A stretch of DNA of 64,000 nt, from positions 1 to 64,000 of the forward strand of contig JBHEMX010000091.1 in NCBI GenBank assembly GCA_046262355.1, in the 5' to 3' direction. Positions 31,796 to 42,524 of the stretch are shown one piece after another. The notes below the pieces were generated by a model, which saw nothing but the letters and a program-made list of their open reading frames with translations, was not told the DNA's origin and did not search any database. Within the stretch, counting starts at the first letter, position 1. Every line of letters starts with the position of its first letter. Both the position numbers and the translations under genes were made by a program. Source of the stretch: DATADD01 sp046262355 (GTDB lineage: Bacteria; Actinomycetota; CADDZG01; WHSQ01).

Positions 31796-33094
31796 ATGGC
31801 GCTGGTGGTTCAGAAGTACGGCGGAACCTCGGTCGGCGACGCCGAACGCATCAAGCATGTGGCCCAGCGGGTCGTCGGCGCGGCGGACGCGGGACAGCGC
31901 GTCTGTGTGGTCGTCTCCGCCATGGGGCACACGACCGATGAGCTCGTCGAGCTCGCGGCGCAGATTTCTTCCGCTCCACACGACCGAGAGCTCGACATGT
32001 TGCTTACCGCCGGCGAGCGCATCTCGATGGCCCTGCTGTCGATGGCGATCAACGAGCTCGGTCGGGAGGCGATCTCGTTCACCGGCTCGCAGGCGGGCAT
32101 CGTGACCGACACGAAGCACGGCAAGGCGCGCATCGTCGACGTGAGGGCACGGCGCGTCCTTGATGCGCTCGACGCCGGAAAGATCGCGATAGTCGCGGGG
32201 TTCCAGGGGGTCTCAACCGATCTCGACGTCACGACCCTCGGCCGTGGCGGCTCCGATACGAGTGCCGTGGCGCTCGCGGCTGCGCTGGGGGCGGACGTCT
32301 GCGAGATACACACGGACGTGAGCGGTGTCTTCACAGCGGATCCACGCATCGTCCCCGAGGCGCGCAAGCTCCACGCGGTGTCCTACGAGGAGATGCTCGA
32401 ACTGTCGTCGAGCGGGGCGAAGGTGCTCATGTTGCGCTCGGTCGAATACGCTCGCAACCACGGCGTGCTCGTCCACGTACGCTCGTCGTTCTCCGACGAG
32501 GAGGGCACGTGGATAAGGGAGGAAGACGAACGCATGGAACAGGCGATCATCTCCGGGATCGCGCACGACGACTCCGAGGCCAAGGTCACGATACTCGGCG
32601 TTCCCGACCGGCCCGGCGTCGCGGCGCGCGTCTTCCGTCCGCTCGCGAGCGAGGGCGTCAACATCGACATGATCGTGCAGAACGCGTCTGAGGCCGGACG
32701 CACCGATATCTCCTTCACGATGCCCAAGGAAGAGTTGCGGCGCGCCGAGCCGGTGCTCAAGGCGACCGCGGAGGCGGTGGGGGCGGCCGGTGTGCAGACC
32801 GATGCAGACATCGCGAAGGTGTCTCTCGTCGGCGCAGGCATGAAGACGCATCCCGGTGTCGCCGCCGACATGTTCGATGCGCTGGCCGAGGCCGGCATCA
32901 ACATCGACATCATCTCGACATCGTCCATCCGCATCTCGTGCGTGGTGCAAGCCTCCGAGGTCGAGGAGGCGGTCCGTGCGATTCACGACAGGTTCCGACT
33001 GGCGACCGATGTCGTGTTGCGCGAGAAGCATCCGGCGACCGTCACCGACGAGTTGCGGGCGTTGCGTCCGGACGCAACAGAGAGCGCCTCATGA
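31796..33094 (+). CDS. lysC: Aspartate kinase
   Basis: 432 residues. N-terminal kinase (VQKYGGTSVGDAERI, FQGVSTDLDVTTLGRGGSDTSA, catalytic EIHTDVSGVFTADPR) and two C-terminal ACT domains (VTILGVPDRPGVAARVFRPL; SLVGAGMKTHPGVAADMF). It makes aspartyl phosphate for lysine, threonine, methionine and diaminopimelate. The ACT domains imply feedback by lysine and/or threonine. An alpha/beta-type internal start cannot be excluded. Its stop overlaps the asd start by ATGA. Confidence 0.95.
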   Translation: MALVVQKYGGTSVGDAERIKHVAQRVVGAADAGQRVCVVVSAMGHTTDELVELAAQISSAPHDRELDMLLTAGERISMALLSMAINELGREAISFTGSQAGIVTDTKHGKARIVDVRARRVLDALDAGKIAIVAGFQGVSTDLDVTTLGRGGSDTSAVALAAALGADVCEIHTDVSGVFTADPRIVPEARKLHAVSYEEMLELSSSGAKVLMLRSVEYARNHGVLVHVRSSFSDEEGTWIREEDERMEQAIISGIAHDDSEAKVTILGVPDRPGVAARVFRPLASEGVNIDMIVQNASEAGRTDISFTMPKEELRRAEPVLKATAEAVGAAGVQTDADIAKVSLVGAGMKTHPGVAADMFDALAEAGINIDIISTSSIRISCVVQASEVEEAVRAIHDRFRLATDVVLREKHPATVTDELRALRPDATESAS

Positions 33095-34128
33095 GACTCG
33101 TGGTCGTCGGCGCCACGGGTGCTGTGGGCACCGAGATCCTCCGCATCCTCGAGGAGCGAACGTTCCCCGCGGACGCGGTCGTTCCGGTTGCGTCGGCGCG
33201 CTCGGCGGGACGCAGACTCGGCTTCGGAGGTGACTCGATCGAGGTCGTCCCACTCCGTCCCGAGGTCTTCGAGGATGCCGATATGGCACTGTTCGACGTT
33301 CCCGACGACGTCGCGCTCGAGTGGGCCCCCGTCGCCGCGGCGCGCGATTGCGTGGTCGTGGACAACTCGGCGGCGTGGCGCATGGATGGAGCGGTGCCTC
33401 TCGTCGTGCCCGAGATCAACCCCGCGGCCCTCGAAGACCTGCCGAAAGGCATCGTCGCGAGTCCCAACTGCACGACTCTGGCGATGGTCGTGCCGCTATG
33501 GGCGCTGCACGTGGGAGCGGGGCTCCGGCGCGTGATCCTTGCCTCGTACCAAGCGGTCTCTGGAGCTGGGAAGGGGGGCGTCGACGAGCTGTGGGATCAG
33601 ATCGAGAGGGCGGTGAAGGATCCAGAAGCCGTGCGCGACGGATCGGCGCGCGATGTATTGGAAGCGGGATCCGTGTTCGCTCACCCCATAGCGATGAACG
33701 TCATCCCGCAGTGTGGTTCGATCAAAGACGACGGCTACACGAGCGAAGAGCTGAAGCTGTGCCATGAAACGCGCAAGATCATGTCGCTTCCGGATCTGCC
33801 GGTGACGGCGACCTGCGTGCGGGTTCCGGTTGTCAAGGGACATGGGGTCGCGGTGCACGCAGAGTTCGCTCGCGCGATCGCGGCGACCGAGGCGCGCGAG
33901 TGGCTCGCCGGGGCGGCAGGAGTGGCGTTGTCAGACGACGTCGCGGCGGCGATCTACCCCACCCCGCTCGAGGCGGCGGGCCGCGACGCTTGTTACGTGG
34001 GCCGCATCCGGCGGGATCTGTTCGACGATCACGCGCTCGAGCTCTTCTGCGTCGCCGACAACCTCCGCAAAGGTGCGGCGCTCAACACGGTCCAGATCGC
34101 GGAGCGGCTCTGCGCGCCGCGCGGCTGA
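33091..34128 (+). CDS. asd: Aspartate-semialdehyde dehydrogenase
   Basis: 345 residues. NADP-binding start RLVVVGATGAVGTEILRIL, active-site Cys in IVASPNCTTLAMV, substrate residues in SYQAVSGAGKGG and the His-containing VKGHGVAVHAEF. It reduces aspartyl phosphate made by LysC. Four-base overlap with lysC (ATGA) shows coupling. Confidence 0.95.
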   Translation: MRLVVVGATGAVGTEILRILEERTFPADAVVPVASARSAGRRLGFGGDSIEVVPLRPEVFEDADMALFDVPDDVALEWAPVAAARDCVVVDNSAAWRMDGAVPLVVPEINPAALEDLPKGIVASPNCTTLAMVVPLWALHVGAGLRRVILASYQAVSGAGKGGVDELWDQIERAVKDPEAVRDGSARDVLEAGSVFAHPIAMNVIPQCGSIKDDGYTSEELKLCHETRKIMSLPDLPVTATCVRVPVVKGHGVAVHAEFARAIAATEAREWLAGAAGVALSDDVAAAIYPTPLEAAGRDACYVGRIRRDLFDDHALELFCVADNLRKGAALNTVQIAERLCAPRG

Positions 34129-34195
34129 GAGAGTTCATGGCTGCGTTCGAGGCGCGCCACCCTGCGGCCACATCGCGCCTCTACCTTCTTGGAAG

Positions 34196-34216
34196 AAACC
34201 CGACCCGATCGGGTTT
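34196..34216 (+). terminator. Hairpin after asd, possible terminator
   Basis: AAACCCGA / TCGGGTTT, an 8-bp stem with a 5-base loop, 67 bases after the asd stop. No long T-run follows, so a factor-independent terminator is only likely, not certain. Confidence 0.45.
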
Positions 34217-34299
34217 CAGCGGGATCTGAGCAGGCGCGAGGAAAGGGCCTCTCGTGGGGGGCCCGCGTGAGAACAGGGGCCCTGGTCAGCAGGATGCCG

Positions 34300-34715
34300 A
34301 CGATCGTGCCGAGCGTGGATGCCGCGCCGATCAGTGCAGCAAGCGCGCGCCCTCGCCCACCTCCTGCGGCGGTTCGTAGTGCGACGGATCGTGTCGGCCG
34401 ACTACGTGCGCTGCACGCAAACCGTCGAGCCGTTGAGCCGCTCGCTTGGGATCCTGGTCGTGGAGGAGCCGTTGCTCTCGGAGGTCGGCTATCCGGGACG
34501 TGAGGAAGATGCGCTCGAGCTGCTGCGCCGCCACCAGGAGCCCGGGGGTGCAGTCGTCGCATGCAGCCAGGGTGACGTTATCCCCGATCTCTTGAGCCGG
34601 CTCGCTGCGCTCGACCGCGTACCGCCGCGAGACGAGTTCGTCGCTTACAAAGGCAGCGTGTGGGTCCTGTGCTTCTCGGCCGCAGGCTATGTGCGCTCGA
34701 GTACTTCCCTCCGCC
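34300..34715 (+). pseudogene. Histidine phosphatase (SixA / MutT1 C-terminal domain-like) fragment
   Basis: Frame one starts DAAPIS, then shifts to QQARALAHLLRRFVVRRIVSADYVRC and continues TVEPLSRSLGI, EEDALELLRRHQEPGGAVVACSQGDVIPDLLSRL and KGSVWVLCF. A last shift gives LEYFPPPD. This is the end of a phosphoglycerate-mutase-like phosphatase such as the C-terminal domain of actinobacterial Nudix-phosphatase fusions. The catalytic RHG block and any Nudix domain are absent, and at least two frameshifts exist. The second catalytic His (usually SHG) is replaced by SQG. Confidence 0.6.
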
Positions 34716-34913
34716 GGACCTCGGGGGGTGAGCGCGGGCGATCGCCGTGGGGAAGAGAGAGGCCGAGGCGGCGTGGGGAGAGGTTCGGGAGGTCTCCACC
34801 TAGGGCGGACTTCGTCGCCCCGGCCGTCGACCAGCATGAGGCACGAGGGCGCGCCGAAGGTGGATTTCGCGACCCGCGGCGGATCGGCGTCTCCCGACCG
34901 GGGCCCAGACCTC

Positions 34914-35540
34914 TCAGTGGATCAGGTCTCTGCGCAGCCCTTCGGTGGCCGCCTCCGTACGGTCGCGCACTCCGAGCTTCCTGAAGATGTTCTTGAGGTA
35001 GGTCTTCACGGTCTCCTCGGCAAGCCCGACCTCCTGAGCGATCTCGCGCGTCGACTTCCCGAAGCTGATCTCCTGGAGGACCATCAGCTCACGCTCGTTG
35101 AGCGCCTTCGGGTCGCGCTCGCCGATGCGGCCGAAGATCCCTGCGGTGACGCTGGGATCGAGCACCGACCGGTGCGCGGCCACGTCCCTGATGCCTTGCA
35201 GCAGCGCGGCGCGCGACGAGCCCTTGGTGAGGTAGCCGTCCGCCCCCGCCCTGATCGCCTCGGACACCGTCTCGGTGTCCGTGTACATCGTCAGGACGAG
35301 CACCTTCTTGTCCGGGAAGCTCTTCTTGATGCGCCTGGTCGCCTCGAGCCCGCTCAGCGAGCGGCCGAGGTTGACGTCCATCAGGACGATGTCGACGTGT
35401 TCGCTCCCGAGCGCGTCCAGTGCGCCGGCGGCCGAGGTCGTGACTCCCGCTATCTCGACGTCGTCCTCCATCGACAGCATGGTCTCCAGACCCTGCGTAA
35501 CAAGAGCGTGATCATCGACGATCAGCACCCGAAGGCTCAT
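34914..35540 (-). CDS. NarL/FixJ-family response regulator
   Basis: 208 residues. Receiver domain (RVLIVDDHALVTQGLETML, phosphorylation Asp in DIVLMDVNLG, LVLTMYTD, ADGYLTKGSS) and LuxR-type HTH (LNERELMVLQEISFGKSTREIAQEVGLAEETVKTYLKNI, with FRKLGVRDRTEAA). It starts at the ATG at 35540; the longer frame adds 18 codons with no family match. No histidine kinase is adjacent, so it is an orphan regulator here. Confidence 0.9.
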   Translation of the reverse strand: MSLRVLIVDDHALVTQGLETMLSMEDDVEIAGVTTSAAGALDALGSEHVDIVLMDVNLGRSLSGLEATRRIKKSFPDKKVLVLTMYTDTETVSEAIRAGADGYLTKGSSRAALLQGIRDVAAHRSVLDPSVTAGIFGRIGERDPKALNERELMVLQEISFGKSTREIAQEVGLAEETVKTYLKNIFRKLGVRDRTEAATEGLRRDLIH

Positions 35541-35762
35541 CCGGCACCCCGTTCTCCAATTCTTTCCAGGCGGTGGTGCCACGCTTATCGGCAATCACTG
35601 GCGAGAGGTTGAGGCCGGGCGCTTGCCGGCGCCCTCGTCCGAGGGACGGAGCCGAGGCTCGGTCGAGCGACGAGCGCCCTCGCCGTCGGGATACCGGCGG
35701 GCGTCGCCGCCCGCCAAGCTGGCGCGAGCACCTGGACAGACGAACCCTTAGGGGGTACGAAG

Positions 35763-35930
35763 ATGAAGGTCGAGCACGATCTGCGCGAGCTGCGGGACCT
35801 CGAAGCCCTATGGGGCGTGCCCGAGGGTGGTCACGACGAGTCCCCTTCGGGTGCGGCCGCAGCGCTTGCGATCGTCGCCTTCATGGCGTTCGTGATGGGC
35901 CTTGCAGTGGCGGGGGTGATCCTGCTGTAA
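35763..35930 (+). CDS. Small single-pass membrane protein (55 residues)
   Basis: ATG preceded by AGGGGG about seven bases upstream. Residues 1-28 are charged (HDLRELRDLEALWGVPEGG), then one helix AAALAIVAFMAFVMGLAVAG ends the protein. Codon use is normal for the region. It is too short for most gene finders, but the start signal, composition and topology are consistent with a real small protein. Function unknown. The stretch 35541-35762 holds nothing else. Confidence 0.55.
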   Translation: MKVEHDLRELRDLEALWGVPEGGHDESPSGAAAALAIVAFMAFVMGLAVAGVILL

Positions 35931-35961
35931 CTGCTGTAAGGGACCGGCCGGTGGGGGGCCC

Positions 35962-37173
35962 TTAGGAGGGCGAGCGCTCTTGGATGCCGTGAGGCGCGCC
36001 GAGCTCGGCGAGGAGCTCGAGGAACGGCTCTGCGTCGAAGGCCTCGGGCCCGAGCACGCCCGCGCCCGTCCATGCGCCGGTCGCGAGGAGCTCCAGCGCC
36101 ACCACCGGATTGAGCGCGGTCTGCAGCACTACCGCTTGATGCCCGAAGTCCTTCATGCAGCGATCGTTGTCCATGACGTGATAGAGGTAGACCTCCCGAG
36201 GGCGCCCGTCCTTGCCCGTCCCCTTGACCCACGTCCCGGCGCAGGTCTTGCCGTGCATCACGTGGCCCAGCGTGGCGGGATCCGGCAGAACCGCGGCGAC
36301 GACGTCGCGCGGCGCAACCTCGACGCCTCGAACGCGCACCGGGTGGGTCGAGTCGAGTCCCAGCAGATGCAGGGTGTTGAGCACGCCGATGAACTCGTCA
36401 CCCAACCCGTACTTGAACGTGATGCGCCCGCAGTCGATCCAGCGAGGGACGAGCAGCACTTCTTCGTGCTCCACGTTGACGCACTCGACGGGACCGATGC
36501 CCTCGGGAAACTCGAAGATCTCCGGCTCCGAGAAGGGAGGGGTTGTGTACCAGCCCCGGTCGCGCTCGTAGATCACCGGCGGGTTGAGGCACTCCTCGAT
36601 CGTGGTCCAGATCGAGAACGTCGGCGCGAACGCGTGTCCCTCCACCTCGAGGTTGGCGCCGTCGCGCACGCCGATCTCGTCGATGCTCGAGAATAGGTGG
36701 TCCGCGGCGTAGCGGGCGAACACATCCGAGAGCCCCGGCTCGACGCCGATGCCGACGAGCGCCAGGAGCCTCGCGTCCGTCCAGCGCTGGTGCGCCTCGA
36801 GCTGTGCGTCGCCGAGCTTCACCCCCGTGAGGCTGTAGGGCTCCTCCGGATGTGGCTCGGACAGGGTCATGGCCATGTCGAGATAGGTGCAGCCGGCATC
36901 GAAAGCCGCGTCGAAGATGGGAGGGTTGAAGCGAGGATCGACTGCGTTGACGATGGCGTCGACACGCTCCGCCCGAGCGCACGCCGCGATCGCCTCGCGA
37001 TCCGAGGCATCGAGCGCGGCGGCGATCTCGTGCTCGCCGTGCGCACCGAGAGCGCGCTCCGCCCGCGCTTGATCGATGTCGGTGAGCACGAGGTGCTCGA
37101 TGAAGTTGCGCCGGCGTGCCACCGCTACCAGCGCACTGCCGACACCGCCCGCTCCGACCACCAGGACCCTCAT
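35962..37173 (-). CDS. Saccharopine dehydrogenase-like NAD(P)-dependent oxidoreductase
   Basis: 403 residues. The Rossmann start MRVLVVGAGGVGSALVAVA has GxGGxG; then LVLTDIDQARAERAL and IVNAVDPRFNPPIFDAAFDAG, CTYLDMAMTLSE. The C-terminal catalytic part carries KYGLGDEFIGVLNTLHLLGL and GKTCAGTWVKG. This matches the LYS9/saccharopine-reductase-like group; in bacteria many members act in lysine catabolism or polyamine synthesis, so the exact substrate is open. It starts 16 bases after the MFS gene stop on the same strand, suggesting a transport-catabolism pair. Confidence 0.85.
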   Translation of the reverse strand: MRVLVVGAGGVGSALVAVARRRNFIEHLVLTDIDQARAERALGAHGEHEIAAALDASDREAIAACARAERVDAIVNAVDPRFNPPIFDAAFDAGCTYLDMAMTLSEPHPEEPYSLTGVKLGDAQLEAHQRWTDARLLALVGIGVEPGLSDVFARYAADHLFSSIDEIGVRDGANLEVEGHAFAPTFSIWTTIEECLNPPVIYERDRGWYTTPPFSEPEIFEFPEGIGPVECVNVEHEEVLLVPRWIDCGRITFKYGLGDEFIGVLNTLHLLGLDSTHPVRVRGVEVAPRDVVAAVLPDPATLGHVMHGKTCAGTWVKGTGKDGRPREVYLYHVMDNDRCMKDFGHQAVVLQTALNPVVALELLATGAWTGAGVLGPEAFDAEPFLELLAELGAPHGIQERSPS

Positions 37174-37189
37174 GAGCGCGGCATCCTAT

Positions 37190-38461
<1,272 letters not shown>

Positions 38462-38578
38462 GGCCACAGTGTCGCGCCACCGAAGCAAGCCCTTGCGGGA
38501 CGAGGGTTTCGCCCGCGAGGAAGAGGCCGACCCGCGGTTGTGCCATGCTTTGGCGAGCGCCTCGGCCGAGGGGGTGGA

Positions 38579-40030
38579 GTGAGAAGCGACCGGTTGCTTC
38601 GGGAGCTCGAGGGGATCTGCGGCACGGAGCGTGTCGTGAGACATCCCCATGCCCTGAAGACGTACGAGTCCGATGGGCTGCTCCAGTACAAGGTCTCGCC
38701 GCGCGTCGCTGTGCTCCCCGACTCCTCCTCCGAGGTGCGCGCGATCGTTCGAGCCTGCCGCGATGCGGGCGTGCCGTGGGTGGCACGAGGCTCGGGAACC
38801 GGGCTTTCAGGCGGCGCCGTCCCGATCGCTGAAGGTGTCCTCATCGTCCTGTCGCGCATGCGGCGCATCCTGGAGGTCGACCTCGACAACGCTCGAGTGG
38901 TCGTCGAGCCCGGAGTGACCAACCTCGAGGTGTCCAGAGCCGTGGCTCCGACGCACTTCTACCCGCCGGATCCGTCGAGCCAGATCGTCTGCTCCATCGG
39001 AGGCAACGTCGCGGAGAACTCCGGGGGCGCGCACTGCTTCAAGTACGGGTTCACCACGAACTACGTCACGGGGCTCGACGTCGTCCTCGCCGATGGCGAT
39101 GTCGTCACATTGGGGGGCAAGGAGCTCGATCACCCGGGCTACGACCTCCTCGGCGCCGTCGTCGGCTCGGAGGGCACGCTCGGGATCGTCACGAAGATCA
39201 CCCTGCGCGTGGTCCCGGTGCCGGAGACCGTGCGCACCCTCGTTGCCTACTTCGACAGCACCGAGAGGGCCGGGCAGGCGGTGTCGGACATCGTGGCCGA
39301 GCGGGTGGTTCCCGGCGCGATCGAGATGATGGACAAGCTCACGATCGAAGCCGCCGAGGAAGCGACACATGCCGGCTACCCGCTCGACGTAGAGGCCGCT
39401 CTCATCGTCGAGCTCGACGGGCCGGAGACCGAGTGCGAAGCCCGTTTCGACGACGTCGCCGACATCTGCAAGCGTAACGGCGCCACCGGCATCCGTACCG
39501 CCGAGGACGAAGCGGAGCGGCAGCTCATCTGGAAGGCGCGCAAGGCGGCCTTCGCCGCGATGGGACGCATCTCTCCCAACTATTACGTCCAGGACGGCGT
39601 CATCCCTCGCACGCGCCTCTCCGACGTGCTGAAACGCATCGACGAGCTGGAGCAGGAGCACGGCCTGCGCGTCGCCAACGTCTTCCACGCGGGGGACGGC
39701 AATCTCCACCCACTGGTCTGTTACGACGCGACCGAGCGAGGGGAATCGGAGCGAGCGGAGCTGCTCGCGGGCGCGATCCTCGAGGCCTGTATCGAGGCGG
39801 GCGGCTCGATAACCGGCGAGCACGGCGTCGGACTCGACAAGAAGCGGTACATGGATCGGATGTTCTCCGAGGACGATCTCGCCACCTTTCAGAGGCTGAG
39901 GTGCGCGTTCGACCCGGATGGGGTCGTCAATCCCGGCAAGGTCATGCCGACGCCGCGCCTCTGCGGCGAGGTTCCGGGGCCCTATCGCCGGCACCCGCTG
40001 GAGAGGGCAGGTGTGATCGAGCGGCTGTGA
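38579..40030 (+). CDS. glcD: Glycolate oxidase FAD-linked subunit GlcD
   Basis: 483 residues. FAD-binding PCMH domain (YKVSPRVAVLPDSSSEVRAIV, WVARGSGTGLSGGAVPI, CSIGGNVAENSGGAHCFKYG, LLGAVVGSEGTLGIVTKITL) and the C-terminal FAD oxidase cap (VFHAGDGNLHPLV, GGSITGEHGVGLDKKRYM, DGVVNPGKV). It oxidises glycolate (or D-lactate) to the 2-oxoacid with GlcE and GlcF. The GTG start at 38579 has GGGGTGGA upstream. First gene of a three-gene operon. Confidence 0.92.
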   Translation: MRSDRLLRELEGICGTERVVRHPHALKTYESDGLLQYKVSPRVAVLPDSSSEVRAIVRACRDAGVPWVARGSGTGLSGGAVPIAEGVLIVLSRMRRILEVDLDNARVVVEPGVTNLEVSRAVAPTHFYPPDPSSQIVCSIGGNVAENSGGAHCFKYGFTTNYVTGLDVVLADGDVVTLGGKELDHPGYDLLGAVVGSEGTLGIVTKITLRVVPVPETVRTLVAYFDSTERAGQAVSDIVAERVVPGAIEMMDKLTIEAAEEATHAGYPLDVEAALIVELDGPETECEARFDDVADICKRNGATGIRTAEDEAERQLIWKARKAAFAAMGRISPNYYVQDGVIPRTRLSDVLKRIDELEQEHGLRVANVFHAGDGNLHPLVCYDATERGESERAELLAGAILEACIEAGGSITGEHGVGLDKKRYMDRMFSEDDLATFQRLRCAFDPDGVVNPGKVMPTPRLCGEVPGPYRRHPLERAGVIERL

Positions 40031-40041
40031 GGAGCGGCGCG

Positions 40042-41186
40042 ATGGTCGAGCACCCGTCGTCACCGACCGAGGCCGCCGCCGTTGTGCGCTTGGCCGAGGC
40101 CGAGGAGCGTTGTGTACGGCCGACCGGCGGCGGAACCAAGCTGGGCTGGGGGACACCTGCCCAGCGCGTCGGCGTGGAGGTGTCGACGGCCAGGCTCGAT
40201 CGCATCGTCGAGCACAACGCACCGGACCTCACCGCGGTCCTTGAGGCTGGCGTGCCGCTCCAGGCTGCCCAGGAAGCCTTCTCCGAGCACGGCCAGATGC
40301 TTGCGCTCGATCCGCCGCTCGGTGCGGACGACGCCGCCACGGTCGGCGGCGTGGTGGCCACGGGGGACTCGGGCCCTCTGCGCCATCGCTACGGCGCGCC
40401 GCGCGACCTCGTGGTCGGCATGACGGTGGCGTTGGCCGACGGCACCATCGCCCGCTCCGGCGGCAAGGTCATCAAGAACGTCGCCGGATACGACCTCGCC
40501 AAGCTGTTCGCGGGATCCCTCGGGACGCTCGGTCTCATCGTCGAGGTCGTCATGCGGTTGCATCCTCTGCCGCGGCAGCGCACCACGGTGGTCGGGCGGT
40601 CCGCCGACGTCGCGGCGCTCCAACGCACGGTCCTCGAGCTCGCCCGCCGCCCTCTCGAGCTTGAGTCCCTCGACCTCGCGTGGGCGGGCGAGGACGGCTC
40701 CGTGCTGGCGCGTCTCGCGGGCGCCGCGACGCGCGCTCATGCCGACGACGTCCGTCACGTCATGTCCGCTTCCGGCGTCGACGCCGAGACGCTCGAAGAC
40801 GACGGAGCAACGTGGGCGAGCCACCGAGGGCGGCAGAGGTCACAGAGCGGAACCGTGGTGCGCGTCTCGGCGCTGCCCGCCCAGTTGGGGCGGGTGCTCA
40901 CATGTGCAGCAAGGCTTTCGGCCCAGGTCGTGGGGCGCGCCGGGCTCGGGCTCTCGTGGGTCACGCTGCCGGCTGCGCCGGCCGATGACCTCGTGCACGC
41001 CGTCGAGGAGCTGAGACGCGACCTCCGCCCGTTCCCTGCGTCGTGCTCGATGCTCCCGTCGAGGTGAGGAGCAAGGTTGACGTGTGGGGCTTCGAGGGTG
41101 ACAGCGTCTCGCTCATGAATCGCGTGAAGGCGCGCTTCGATCCCTCCGGTGTGTTCAATCCCGGCGTCTACGTCGGAGGCATCTGA
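40042..41186 (+). pseudogene. glcE: Glycolate oxidase FAD-binding subunit GlcE, frameshifted near the 3' end
   Basis: The main frame runs from ATG 40042 to a stop at 41067 with PTGGGTKLGWGTPAQRVGVE, GGVVATGDSGPLRHRYGAPRD and GKVIKNVAGYDLAKLFAGSLGTLGLI. The last 50 conserved residues are in another frame: from about 41033 it reads CVVLDAPVEVRSKVDVWGFEG, then RVKARFDPSGVFNPGVYVGGI with a stop that overlaps the glcF ATG (TGATG). One base gained or lost near 41030 would restore a normal GlcE. The overlap shows that the second frame is the native end. It may be a real mutation or an assembly error. Confidence 0.85.
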
Positions 41187-42469
41187 TGGCGCGTGCCTTC
41201 GATGCACATCGTCCTCCCGACACCGGCGTCATCGAGGACTGCGTCCACTGCGGGTTCTGCCTTCCGACGTGCCCGACCTACGTGCTGTGGGGCGAGGAGA
41301 TGGACTCGCCGCGCGGGCGGATCGTGCTGATGGCGGCGGGGCTCGAGGACGGCAGCGCGATGACCGACACCATGGTCTCTCACTTCGATCGCTGCCTCGG
41401 ATGCATGGCCTGCGTCACCGCATGCCCGTCGGGAGTGAGGTACGACGAGCTGATCGAGGCCACGCGCCCGCAGGTCGAGCGCAACTACAGGCGGTCACTC
41501 GGGGAGCGCGCCTTCCGCCGAGCGGTGTTCGCGCTCTTCACGCACCCCGGGCGCCTGCGCGCCCTGGTTCCTCCCCTGGTGGCGGCCCGGCGGGTGGGCC
41601 TCGTTGACGCTCTGGCGCCACGCCTGCGCCGCCTGCCGCGGCTTCGCACGCTCGCCTCTCTCACGCCCGACGTCCGTCTCGGCGCCACCACGGACCGCCT
41701 GCCTCGCCACTTCGCCGCACGCTCCACGGCGCGCGCCCGGGTCGGTCTCCTACAGGGTTGCGTGCAGCGGGTTCTCTTCGGCGACGTCAACGCGGCCACG
41801 GCGCGCGTGCTTGCCGCCGAAGGCTTCGACGTTGTTGCGCCGGCGGCGCCCCGCTGCTGTGGAGCGCTGTTGATGCACACCGGCTACGAGGCCGAGGCCA
41901 AACGTCTGGCCAAGGCGACGATAGACGCCTTCCAAGGCTGCGACGCGATCGCCGTCAACGCGGCGGGGTGCGGCTCGGCGATGAAGGACTACGGGCATCT
42001 GCTGTCGGACGAGGATGGCTGGGCGCAGCGGGCGGAGGCCTTCTCCGCCAAGGTGCGCGACGTAACCGAGATCCTGGCCGAGTCCGGGCCGGTGGGCGAA
42101 CGGCACGCGGTTCCCCTCAAGCTCGCGTACCACGACGCCTGCCATCTCGCGCACGCACAAGGTGTGCGGGCGCAGCCGCGCGCGCTGCTCGCGGCGATCC
42201 CCGAGCTCGAGGTCGTCGAGCCCGCGGAGTGGGAGATCTGCTGCGGCTCGGCGGGCATCTACAACCTCTTGCAGCCTGAGGCGGCCGAGGATCTCGGGCG
42301 GCGCAAGGCACACAGTCTCTTCGCTACGGGTCCCGATGCGATCGCCTCGGGCAATCCCGGCTGCACGCTGCAGATCGCGGCCCACCTCGAGGCCATGGGC
42401 CACCGGGTGCCGGTCCTTCACCCGATGCAGATCCTCGATGCGTCGCTCCGCGGAGGGAGCCTGGGATGA
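41186..42469 (+). CDS. glcF: Glycolate oxidase iron-sulfur subunit GlcF
   Basis: 427 residues. Two 4Fe-4S motifs (CVHCGFCLPTCP and CLGCMACVTACP) at the N-terminus and two CCG domains (CCGALLMHTGYEAEAK and CCGSAGIYNLLQPE). It passes electrons from GlcD/GlcE to the quinone pool. The ATG overlaps the native glcE stop. Confidence 0.92.
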   Translation: MARAFDAHRPPDTGVIEDCVHCGFCLPTCPTYVLWGEEMDSPRGRIVLMAAGLEDGSAMTDTMVSHFDRCLGCMACVTACPSGVRYDELIEATRPQVERNYRRSLGERAFRRAVFALFTHPGRLRALVPPLVAARRVGLVDALAPRLRRLPRLRTLASLTPDVRLGATTDRLPRHFAARSTARARVGLLQGCVQRVLFGDVNAATARVLAAEGFDVVAPAAPRCCGALLMHTGYEAEAKRLAKATIDAFQGCDAIAVNAAGCGSAMKDYGHLLSDEDGWAQRAEAFSAKVRDVTEILAESGPVGERHAVPLKLAYHDACHLAHAQGVRAQPRALLAAIPELEVVEPAEWEICCGSAGIYNLLQPEAAEDLGRRKAHSLFATGPDAIASGNPGCTLQIAAHLEAMGHRVPVLHPMQILDASLRGGSLG

Positions 42470-42524
42470 GCGGCGCAGCCGGTATGGAGGTGCGAGGGCC
42501 GGTAGAAGACCGCAGTAGGAGGCC

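Noticed and set aside
38807..40222. Long minus-strand open frame over glcD
   Set aside because: Antisense to a clear GlcD; no protein-like pattern.
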